Shown here: positions 1 through 5,910 of the stretch, one piece after another | How the letters are laid out: every line of letters starts with the position of its first letter | How positions within the stretch are numbered: the stretch's first letter is position 1 | Assembly (NCBI GenBank): GCA_021851465.1 | Contig: JAJZDL010000114.1 | Location: forward strand, 1 to 9,352 | DNA length: 9,352 nucleotides | Origin: Acidobacteriota bacterium | Lineage (GTDB): Bacteria; Acidobacteriota; Terriglobia; Terriglobales; Acidobacteriaceae | Direction of reading: 5' to 3' | Notes under the pieces: model-generated | What the model was told of the DNA's origin: nothing | Databases searched by the model: none | The model's input: the letters and a program-made list of their open reading frames with translations, nothing else | Position numbers and translations under genes: made by a program

Positions 1-753
1 GTCGGTCTCGTTCGACGCCTGCAGATCAACCTCATTGGAGTACACGTCGGGAAACTGAGTGAAGAGGGCGGATGTCTGGCGCAGCCGCCGCACCCACGCA
101 GCGCGGTCCACAACCAGGGGGGGCGCTGGCGGAAGCAGGTCGGTCTCTGGCTTCTCCACGCTGAAGTCCGCCGAGTTGTCCTCCTCCTTGGCGCGCACCT
201 GCTCCTCGGTCTTCACCTTCAGGTAGCCATCGAGCGCGCGTGCGTAGCCGCGGTTGGTTGCGTACCACAGCGAGCGCGCAAGGGCTTCGCGGTCGTCGGT
301 GAGTGGCAGCTCCAACGTCGTCAGAGCGCTGTCGCGGTGGTCGCCGTGCGTGTTGTCTTCCGCCGGGCTGCCCAGCCGCACCTGCACATCCACCGTGCGG
401 ACGCGATCCTGGCTGGAGTTGACAATCGCTCCGTACTCCGCCGCGATGCTCACCGAGCTGGCGTCGTCCACTGCATAGCTGATGAAGTACGGCTTGGGCT
501 GTTGCGCGGCGGCCCCATCGCTGCCCAGCGAAGAGATTGCGCGATGCAACTCCGCATCCAGCGCACCGACCAGAACGGTATCGCCCGTGGCTGGAGCGGC
601 GGACGCGGCGGTGCCAGGAGGCGCGGCGTTGGATGCAGCCAGCGCAGTGCGTTGCGTGCCGAGTGCGCCAGCGGCGAGTAGCGCGGCGACGGAGACGGTT
701 GTAAGGACCGCGGTTCGGTTGGCCGTACAAAAGTTTGCTGTGCGCTGTGTCAT
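1..753 (-). CDS. Exported TldD/PmbA-related protein, N-terminal part (partial)
   Basis: An open frame of 251 codons runs from an ATG at 753 down to base 1 with no stop, so the C-terminal part lies outside the window. GGAG lies just upstream of the ATG (GACGGAGCCA). Residues 14-37 are hydrophobic and end in ALA-AS near residue 39, a likely signal peptidase I site, followed by an Ala/Pro-rich linker to about residue 57. The conserved-looking part has PYFISYAVDD (89-97), AAEYGAIVNSS (104-114), RVRTVDVQVRLG (117-128) and LWYATNRGYARAL (162-174). I recognise this pattern from the N-terminal domain of acidobacterial proteins annotated as TldD-related or peptidase U62-like. Classical TldD/TldE form a cytoplasmic metalloprotease that trims microcin and antitoxin peptides; these exported relatives have no established role. 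The metal-binding half is not visible, so catalytic competence cannot be judged. It is divergent from the M48 gene. Confidence 0.72.
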   Translation of the reverse strand, partial: MTQRTANFCTANRTAVLTTVSVAALLAAGALGTQRTALAASNAAPPGTAASAAPATGDTVLVGALDAELHRAISSLGSDGAAAQQPKPYFISYAVDDASSVSIAAEYGAIVNSSQDRVRTVDVQVRLGSPAEDNTHGDHRDSALTTLELPLTDDREALARSLWYATNRGYARALDGYLKVKTEEQVRAKEEDNSADFSVEKPETDLLPPAPPLVVDRAAWVRRLRQTSALFTQFPDVYSNEVDLQASNETD

Positions 754-935
754 TGGCTCCGTCTTTGTCTGTAAAACTACGACCACTCTACCTGCAACCG
801 CTCTACCGGAATGCTACACGGCTGCTGCGCCGCTGTCTTTCTGTTCCCGTGCTTCGTCTTTTATTTAGACGGATCGATTTTGCGTTTGGCGGCATCCATG
901 CAGCACACTGGAGCCTATGCTCTGAGGTTTAGACG
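754..935. promoter_or_regulatory. Divergent intergenic region, presumed to hold two promoters
   Basis: This 182 bp spacer separates the divergent TldD-like and M48 genes, so transcription of both presumably starts here. No convincing -35/-10 pair with normal spacing was found by eye. Two small signals are visible. A perfect 5 bp inverted repeat (CGTCT at 855-859, AGACG at 867-871) flanks the AT-only loop TTTATTT. The octamer TTTAGACG occurs at 864-871 and again at 928-935, directly before the M48 ATG. The M48 ribosome site GAGG is at 924-927, 8 nt before the start. Short forward frames through here are shadows. Confidence 0.4.
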
Positions 936-2255
936 ATGCGCCTTTGCAGCACTCTGCTCCTGCTGGCGACGCTGGCCGCCGGTTTTACAATTGCGGCCAG
1001 CCGCTTCGCCCGCGATACACCGACCGAGGCGTGGGCCGAGCGCCAGGCCGAGCACAACTCGACCGCCTACATTCTGCCGCCCGCGAAGCTGCAACAGGCG
1101 GTTGCGCTCAGCCGAGTGCGCCGGACGCTCGATCTCGCGGACGCACTCTGGACCCCGGCGCAACTGCTCCTGCTGCTCGCGCTGGGCGCGGCCGAGCGCA
1201 TGGGGCGCATCGCCGTCGGCCTCGCAAAGGGCCGCTGGGCGCAGGCCTTCAGCTTTGTGTTTGTTCTGCTTCTCGCCACCCATCTGCTCAATCTTCCACT
1301 GGACGTCTACGCGCATCGGTCTGCGTTGCGCTACGGCCTTTCGGTGCAGGGCTGGGGCAGTTGGCTGGGCGACATTGCAAAGACGTTCACGCTGGAATGG
1401 CTGATCGGAGGGCTGCTGGTTCTGCTGCTGTTCTGGATCATTCGCAAGTCGCCGACGCGCTGGTGGTTCTGGTTCTGGATTCCGGCGGCGCTCACCGTTA
1501 TCGCGGGCGTCTTTGTTACGCCATACGCCATCGACCCGATGTTCAACAAGTTTGAGCCGCTCGCCAAGGCGGACCCCGCGCTGGTGCAGCGGCTAGAGCA
1601 GATCGTGGCGCGCGGCGGGCTCAGCATCCCGCCGCAACGGATGTTTCTGATGCAGGCAAGCGCCAAGTCCACCGAGTTGAATGCGTACGTCACCGGCTTT
1701 GGCGCGTCCAAGCGGGTCGTCGTATGGGACACCACAATTGTCCGCTGTACGCCCGACCAGATCGGATTTATATTCGCCCACGAGATGGGCCACTACGCGC
1801 TCGGCCACGTCGTTCTCGGCATCGCGCTCACCTGCATTGCCCTGCTGCCGCTCCTCTGGCTTGGCTACCATGCAGTGCGCGCCCTGCTTCGGCGCTACGG
1901 CGCAGCGTGGGGCATCCCATCGCAGCAGGACTGGGGCGCGCTGGTAGTGATGCTGCTGGTGCTCACCACGCTAACGACGCTCTCCGATCCGATCGCGAAC
2001 GCCTTTAGCCGCGCCATCGAGCACAACGCCGATGTCTACGGCGAGGAGGCCCTCCACGGCATCGTCGCCGACCCGCAGGCGGCCGCTCGAGAGGCGTTCC
2101 AGACGCTCGGCGAAGATTCGCTCGACGATCCCTCGCCGCACCCGCTCTTCGAGTGCTGGTTCGACACGCACCCGCCGCTGCGCTGGCGCGCCGCCTTCGC
2201 CGAAGCATACAATCCCTGGGCCGCGGGCCAGCACCCGAAGTACTTCGCACACTAG
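936..2255 (+). CDS. Ste24-like M48 family integral-membrane zinc metalloprotease
   Basis: This 439-residue protein is a predicted inner-membrane zinc endopeptidase of the CAAX-prenyl-protease-1/Ste24 type (M48A). The zinc site is intact: HEMGH at 282-286 and the downstream glutamate in RAIEHNADVY (E362, with D366), followed by DTHPPLRWR (410-418), the place of the conserved histidine/proline motif. Hydrophobic segments lie near residues 1-20, 74-86, 103-121, 152-168, 176-194, 289-309 and 333-350, giving about seven membrane passes as in Ste24. The length is normal for the family. GAGG at 924-927 supports the ATG at 936. Bacteria generally do not farnesylate proteins, so the likely role is proteolysis or quality control at the membrane, which is inferred. 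The gene is divergent from the TldD-like gene and convergent with the propeller lipoprotein gene. Confidence 0.9.
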   Translation: MRLCSTLLLLATLAAGFTIAASRFARDTPTEAWAERQAEHNSTAYILPPAKLQQAVALSRVRRTLDLADALWTPAQLLLLLALGAAERMGRIAVGLAKGRWAQAFSFVFVLLLATHLLNLPLDVYAHRSALRYGLSVQGWGSWLGDIAKTFTLEWLIGGLLVLLLFWIIRKSPTRWWFWFWIPAALTVIAGVFVTPYAIDPMFNKFEPLAKADPALVQRLEQIVARGGLSIPPQRMFLMQASAKSTELNAYVTGFGASKRVVVWDTTIVRCTPDQIGFIFAHEMGHYALGHVVLGIALTCIALLPLLWLGYHAVRALLRRYGAAWGIPSQQDWGALVVMLLVLTTLTTLSDPIANAFSRAIEHNADVYGEEALHGIVADPQAAAREAFQTLGEDSLDDPSPHPLFECWFDTHPPLRWRAAFAEAYNPWAAGQHPKYFAH

Positions 2256-2280
2256 GCCGCGATCCATCGTATCGCGGGCC
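2255..2280. terminator. Hairpin between convergent genes, possible bidirectional terminator
   Basis: CCGCGAT (2257-2263) and ATCGCGG (2271-2277) form a perfect 7 bp stem around a 7 nt loop. Outside it, two more G-C pairs can form if G2278 is bulged. The hairpin starts at the last base of the M48 stop codon and sits in the 91 bp gap between convergent genes. Neither strand has a U-tract after it, so it is not a classical intrinsic terminator. It may stop transcription inefficiently or protect the mRNA 3' end. Confidence 0.4.
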
Positions 2281-2346
2281 TCGGTACGACTCAAAGAGCG
2301 TCTTGGGCGCGAGAAGGGCTGGTAGCGTCGGCGGCCCGTCGATTGA

Positions 2347-3969
2347 CTAAGGACTGGTAACGCGTACGCTGATGCCGTAGCCCTGTAGCGGAATCGTGGT
2401 GTCCACGGAATCGGTATCGGTCTCGATCACCGTCATCACCTGCGAGTCCTTGCAGACCACATACACCTTGCCGGTGGGCGCGGCATTTGTGGTGGCGATC
2501 CAGACGGGGTGGCCGTTGATTGGGATCGTCGCTGTCACTGTGTCGGTGGTCAGGTTCACCACGGAGATCGAGCAGAGCGTGGTGCCCGTGCCCGGTGCAC
2601 CCGTTCCGCAAGGCAGGCTGGGGTTGCCTCCGTTGGCCACATAGGCGCGCGAGTAGTCGCTGAGCACCGAGACCATCACCGGGTTGACGCCCACTGGCAC
2701 CGTCGTCACCACCTGTCCAAAGCTGGCTGCGTCGATCGGGTTGTTGGGGTCGCAGTTCGGATTGATGGGCAGCACCGAGGCCGAGCAGAGCGGGATTTCA
2801 ACGATCGAGAGCGAACCCGGCGACGTGCCATTGCCCGCATTGGCCACCACCAGTTCATTGAGGCCGGAGACGAGATCCGCCCATACCGGCGCGGTGCCCA
2901 CTGGAATCGTTCCGGTCAGCTCAGCCACCGTGCCCGTGTCGGGAGTGAACGCAACATTCGGATTGGTAAAGGCGGCCTCGAACTGGGTTGGGCCCAGCCC
3001 AGTCGGCAGCACCGTCAATGTCTGCCCATTCAAGTACGTTCCGATGGAAAGCCCCGCAGCCGCAACTGTCATCCCGGGTTGAAAGGTATTTGCCACGGCG
3101 AACGTGACAATATTGTTGGCAATGGAAAAGCCAGAAATCTTGAAGGTATGCTGCGGATCCGGAAACTGGTCCAGGGCGTTGGTCTGCGAGTTTATCACCG
3201 AGACCGTGCCGTCGGTTTGGTTCGTGATGAAGACGCGGCGGTCGTCCACTGTCATCACCCCATAGATCGGTCCCCGGCCCACGGGAAGGGTGGCCGAGAT
3301 CGTCGGCGATGCTATCGCACTGAAGGGATTTTCTATCGCGGAGACCTCGCCTGGCCCGCCGCTGGCAGACTGGCTGATGGCATAGATCCGCGGTGCCAAT
3401 TGCTGGCCCACTATATAGACCGGCAGATACCCGGTACCGACGGGCAGTTCCTGCTTGAGCGCGGGCGGTGTTCCATAGAGTTGATCGACGGCATTGAACT
3501 CAGGATCGGCAATGTAGGTGGAACTTGTCGTCGGGAAGATGCTGGCCGGGTTTGCCCCCGGCAGCAACGTGGTCTGTAGCACGCTGCCTGGTATGAAATT
3601 GGGTGTGACTCCCCACGAGTTCACTGTATCGTCGCTGTTCAGCGTGTAGATGTACGACCCGCGCGGACTGAGGGCCAGGTAATACGGATTGAGGCCGAGC
3701 GGCGCCGTCACCATCACCGTGTCGCCGGAAAAATCGACCATGGTCATCAGTCCGTTCGATGTTGGAGTCGGACTCGCGATTGCGATGGCATATTTGTTTT
3801 GCTGCGCGGCTGGGCCGACCAGGCCGATCGCGCTCACCACCGGGCGATATTGATCGCCGCACCCGGCTATCGCCGCCAGCACTGCGGCCAGTGCCACAGC
3901 CGTCGCAGCCGTGCGTCCGGTAGACGCCGCCCCGTGGAGCGATCTCCGAATCCCGTACTGCTTCCTCAT
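2347..3969 (-). CDS. Lipoprotein with seven-bladed YVTN-type beta-propeller
   Basis: The frame is open from an ATG at 4188, but I place the start at 3969 because the product then begins MRKQYGIRRSL and has a hydrophobic stretch ending in the lipobox-like IAGC, with C37 as the lipidated residue. The 540-residue product should be exported and lipid-anchored. The rest is a YVTN/YncE-like propeller. Blade-start motifs recur: PLGLNP, LLPGANP, PVGTGYLP, PVGRGP, PVGTAP, PVGVNP and PINGHP, with a last partial PLQGYG closing the ring, so seven blades are likely. Other typical pieces are RRVFITNQTDGTVSVINSQT and SRAYVANGGN. Residues about 276-351 form an extra beta-rich module between blades. Cysteines are frequent in the C-terminal third. 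No catalytic residues are apparent; a binding, scaffold or surface role is a guess. The ribosome site is weak (GGCTGGG just before the ATG). Confidence 0.82.
   Translation of the reverse strand: MRKQYGIRRSLHGAASTGRTAATAVALAAVLAAIAGCGDQYRPVVSAIGLVGPAAQQNKYAIAIASPTPTSNGLMTMVDFSGDTVMVTAPLGLNPYYLALSPRGSYIYTLNSDDTVNSWGVTPNFIPGSVLQTTLLPGANPASIFPTTSSTYIADPEFNAVDQLYGTPPALKQELPVGTGYLPVYIVGQQLAPRIYAISQSASGGPGEVSAIENPFSAIASPTISATLPVGRGPIYGVMTVDDRRVFITNQTDGTVSVINSQTNALDQFPDPQHTFKISGFSIANNIVTFAVANTFQPGMTVAAAGLSIGTYLNGQTLTVLPTGLGPTQFEAAFTNPNVAFTPDTGTVAELTGTIPVGTAPVWADLVSGLNELVVANAGNGTSPGSLSIVEIPLCSASVLPINPNCDPNNPIDAASFGQVVTTVPVGVNPVMVSVLSDYSRAYVANGGNPSLPCGTGAPGTGTTLCSISVVNLTTDTVTATIPINGHPVWIATTNAAPTGKVYVVCKDSQVMTVIETDTDSVDTTIPLQGYGISVRVTSP
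2917..3141 (-). other. Beta-module inserted within the propeller
   Basis: This stretch encodes about 75 residues, roughly 276-351 of the lipoprotein, between the blade containing TVSVINSQTN and the blade starting TIPVGTAP. It reads ISGFSIANNIVTFAVAN, then QPGMTVAAAGLSIGTYLNGQ, then QFEAAFTNPNVAFTPDTGTV. I recognise this as a small repeat-like module (value-in-context, 'YLNGQTLTV', 'F.AAFTH.D...DTGT') found alone or in tandem in secreted acidobacterial proteins. It lacks the blade signature and probably protrudes from the propeller. Its limits are approximate and set by where blade-like sequence stops and resumes. Confidence 0.5.
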
Positions 3970-4222
3970 CCCAGCCGACTGCACTTCCGCTCGATGCAAA
4001 ACCTCTCCCACTCTGTCGTTAATGCCAACTCTGCTCAAGGCTCGATTGTAAATCAACCCGGCCCAGTACGCTCTCCCGTTGCAACCAAAAGCAGTTTGGA
4101 CGGTGGGGAAGGTCGAGCCGCGCACATCCAAATCTTCCGCCTGAATCCGCTCCGCAGGCGGCGTTCCCTGCCGGATCGCCGCCTGCACCTAGAACCGTGC
4201 GCGTCGAACTGTGAACCTGGCC
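3970..4222 (-). other. Spacer between the DUF218 and lipoprotein genes
   Basis: This is 253 bp with no convincing gene. The lipoprotein frame remains open up to an ATG at 4188, but that upstream part lacks a signal sequence and would bury the lipoprotein signal, so I treat it as untranslated. The 4222-side end carries the inverted repeats listed separately. A TACAAT box on the reverse strand (4049-4044) could be a -10 element for the lipoprotein gene, but no good -35 stands 16-18 nt upstream. No other structured element was seen. Confidence 0.35.
4137..4186 (-). repeat. Three-arm inverted repeat with alternative hairpins
   Basis: GCAGGCGGCG (4154-4163) and CGCCGCCTGC (4177-4186) are a perfect 10 bp inverted repeat around a 13 nt loop. 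A third arm, CCGCCTG (4137-4143), is complementary to CAGGCGG (4155-4161) in the middle arm. The middle arm can therefore pair with either neighbour but not both. The element lies 37 nt downstream of the DUF218 stop and about 170 nt upstream of the lipoprotein start, on their shared strand. It may be a terminator without a U-tract, a palindromic repeat element, or an attenuator-like leader. Confidence 0.5.
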
Positions 4223-4978
4223 CTAGGCGTCCGCACGGCCGTGCAGCCAACTGTAGTCCAGGTGCAGCCGCAGCAGCGTATAGCCCAGCATCTCGTGAAA
4301 GTAGCGCAGTGCCAGGTTGTAGCCGTCGATGTGGCCCAGCGTCTCGCGCGGCGAGGTGTAGACGGTCAGCCCGGCTCCCTGACAGAGCGCGCGGATGCGG
4401 AAGAGGTGCGTTCCATCGCTGACCACGACAATGCTGTGCAGGTTGCGCTGCCGTGCGATCTCCGCCAGGCGCGCGACCTGCTCTTCAGTGTCCACGGACT
4501 GCGTCTCTGCGACGATCCGCTCGTAGGGGACGCCGTTGGCCAGCAGATAGTCGCGGCCCACGCCGCCCTCGGTCATGCCCTTGTCCAGGTCGGTGCCGCC
4601 GCCCAGCGTGATGACCAGCGGCGCAATATGCTCGCTGTAGAGCTCCACTGCATGATCCAGGCGCGCGTGCAGCACCGGCGAGGGCCTTCCTCCATACTCC
4701 GCTGCACCGAAGACGGCGATCGCATCCGCTGGCCGCGCCTGGTCTTCGCCCGCGACGGCATTGATCTGCCAGTAGAGCCAGCCAAACCACCCCAACACCA
4801 GCAGCAGAACCAGGCCCAGCAATCTCCGCACTACGCGCCGCGTCGCGAACCCCCGACGTTTCGCCGTCCGCGCGCTAGGCGTTGCCGGACGGGAGCGGCG
4901 CTTCGGCGAACTGGAGGGAGGAGAACTCATGTCGAACAAACTCGCAGGCAGAGCCACTGCACGCCTCATCCGGCGCAT
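4223..4978 (-). CDS. Membrane-anchored DUF218 (YdcF/SanA-like) protein
   Basis: This 251-residue protein has a basic, Ser/Pro-rich N-tail, one membrane segment near residues 53-71 (LGLVLLLVLGWFGWLYW) and a DUF218 domain from about 84 to 236. Diagnostic pieces are ADAIAVFGA (84-92), SPVLHARLDHAVELY (100-114), ITLGGGTD (123-130), TEGGVGRDYLLANGVP (136-151), an acidic ETQSVDTEEQ patch (158-167), and VVVSDGTHLFRI (184-195). Members include E. coli YdcF, SanA and ElyC, which are linked to envelope integrity; the biochemical reaction is mostly undefined. The N-in, C-out topology places the domain in the periplasm. Start choice is uncertain: ATGs at 4978, 4969 and 4930 are in frame and none has a clear Shine-Dalgarno. 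A start at 4930 (MSSPPSSSP) would still keep the whole anchor and domain. It lies upstream of the lipoprotein gene on the same strand. Confidence 0.85.
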   Translation of the reverse strand: MRRMRRAVALPASLFDMSSPPSSSPKRRSRPATPSARTAKRRGFATRRVVRRLLGLVLLLVLGWFGWLYWQINAVAGEDQARPADAIAVFGAAEYGGRPSPVLHARLDHAVELYSEHIAPLVITLGGGTDLDKGMTEGGVGRDYLLANGVPYERIVAETQSVDTEEQVARLAEIARQRNLHSIVVVSDGTHLFRIRALCQGAGLTVYTSPRETLGHIDGYNLALRYFHEMLGYTLLRLHLDYSWLHGRADA

Positions 4979-5149
4979 TCAGCACCGGCGAAGCCGCAAC
5001 GGGGGAGCTAGGATGTGACGCAGTCCACAGTATCGCTCATCTCTTCTTCCAAGGCCAGTTTCGATGCGACTGCACTGCACCCTCTTCTCCCTAGCACAGG
5101 TCGCCAAGACACGATCCTACTGCGCCGGGGCCACCGTCGGAGGTATGCT
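4979..5149. promoter_or_regulatory. Divergent spacer upstream of tsaC and the DUF218 gene
   Basis: The region between the DUF218 start and the tsaC start is 248 bp long and should carry both promoters. I could not pick a reliable -35/-10 pair on either strand. The last part, from 5150, is occupied by the possible leader ORF described separately, whose ribosome site GGAGG is at 5139-5143. A forward frame open from 5015 is in phase with that leader but has no ribosome site or recognisable sequence before 5150. Confidence 0.35.
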
Positions 5150-5230
5150 ATGGTCTTGGGTCTTGCGCTGTTCTCCATTGCAGCCGCGTTTGCAGCCCGC
5201 TCCAGAGCTTTCTACAGGAGAAGAATTTGA
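5150..5230 (+). CDS. Possible 26-residue leader peptide overlapping the tsaC start
   Basis: An ATG at 5150 preceded by a strong GGAGG (5139-5143, 6 nt spacing) opens a 26-codon frame. It has a hydrophobic first half (MVLGLALFSIAAAFAA) and a basic end (RSRAFYRRRI). Its TGA stop (5228-5230) overlaps the TTG start of tsaC (5227-5229) as TTGA, the layout of translationally coupled genes. The peptide could be a small membrane protein or only a cis-acting leader. A second ATG at 5145, in another frame, competes for the same ribosome site with worse spacing. The case rests on ribosome site and overlap alone and could be chance. Confidence 0.3.
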   Translation: MVLGLALFSIAAAFAARSRAFYRRRI

Positions 5231-5871
5231 CGGCTGAGATCCTTCGCATCCATCCGGACGAGCCCGAGCCGGAGTTGATTGGCCGGGTGGTGCGCGCGCT
5301 CGCCGCCGGTCGCGTCGTCGCGCTGCCCACCGACACCTTCTACGGCCTGGCCGTCGATCCTATCAACCTGCGCGCGGTCGACCGCATCTACGAGGTCAAG
5401 ACGCGCGCGCGGCACAAGCCGCTCTCCCTGCTTATCTCCGAGACCGCGCAGGCATACGGCCTCGCACGCGAGATCGACACCGCCTTCGACCGCCTCGCCG
5501 AACGATTCTGGCCCGGCCCGCTGACCATCGTCGTCAAGGCCGGCACCCGCCTGCCTCTGCGCGTCACCGCCAACACCGGCAACGTCGCCCTGCGCGTGCC
5601 CGAGGCGGCCATCGCGCGTGCCGTCGTGGAAGGGCTCGGCCTGCCCATCACTGCAACCTCCGCCAACCTCAGCGGAATGCCGGAGTGTACGTCTGCCGAG
5701 CGTGTCCTTGAACAGCTCGGCAACCATATCCCGCTGATCGTGGACGGCGGACCCACCGCGCGCTCCACGCCCACCACCATCGTCGATCTCTCCGGCGGCG
5801 GAAACTCCTGGATGATCCTGCGCGAAGGCGCCATCCCAACCCACGAGATCGCCCTCGCCCTGCAACACTGA
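5227..5871 (+). CDS. tsaC: Threonylcarbamoyl-AMP synthase (TsaC/Sua5/YrdC family)
   Basis: This 214-residue cytoplasmic enzyme makes threonylcarbamoyl-AMP from threonine, bicarbonate and ATP, the first step of t6A37 modification of ANN-decoding tRNAs; the TsaD complex then transfers the group. Family signatures are PTDTFYGLA (34-42), the KTRARHKPLS nucleotide-binding stretch with KxR (58-67), FWPGPLT (94-100), ALRVP (121-125), TSANLSG (144-150) and GGP followed by STPTTIVDL (174-188). The length fits the single-domain type without the C-terminal Sua5 extension. I accept the TTG start at 5227 because AGGAG lies at 5216-5220, 6 nt upstream, and there is no upstream in-frame ATG. The GH105 gene follows after 39 bp and could be co-transcribed, though the functions are unrelated. 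It is normally an essential or near-essential gene. Confidence 0.92.
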   Translation: MTAEILRIHPDEPEPELIGRVVRALAAGRVVALPTDTFYGLAVDPINLRAVDRIYEVKTRARHKPLSLLISETAQAYGLAREIDTAFDRLAERFWPGPLTIVVKAGTRLPLRVTANTGNVALRVPEAAIARAVVEGLGLPITATSANLSGMPECTSAERVLEQLGNHIPLIVDGGPTARSTPTTIVDLSGGGNSWMILREGAIPTHEIALALQH

Positions 5872-5910
5872 GTTCACATAAACGGTATCCTGAGCGGCGG
5901 AGAACGAATC

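Noticed and set aside
32..730. Reverse frame of 232 codons at the left edge
   Set aside because: It is Arg-rich with no signal or domain; the neighbouring reverse frame from 753 has a ribosome site, signal peptide and TldD-like sequence.
2509..3579. Long forward frame of 356 codons antisense to the lipoprotein gene
   Set aside because: It is rich in Arg, His and Gly with no recognisable domain, typical of an antisense shadow in GC-rich DNA; the reverse strand codes for a clear propeller lipoprotein.
3970..4188. 73-residue N-terminal extension of the propeller lipoprotein from the ATG at 4188
   Set aside because: It would place the lipoprotein signal and lipobox cysteine deep inside the protein, and it overlaps the inverted repeats; the ATG at 3969 gives a normal lipoprotein start.
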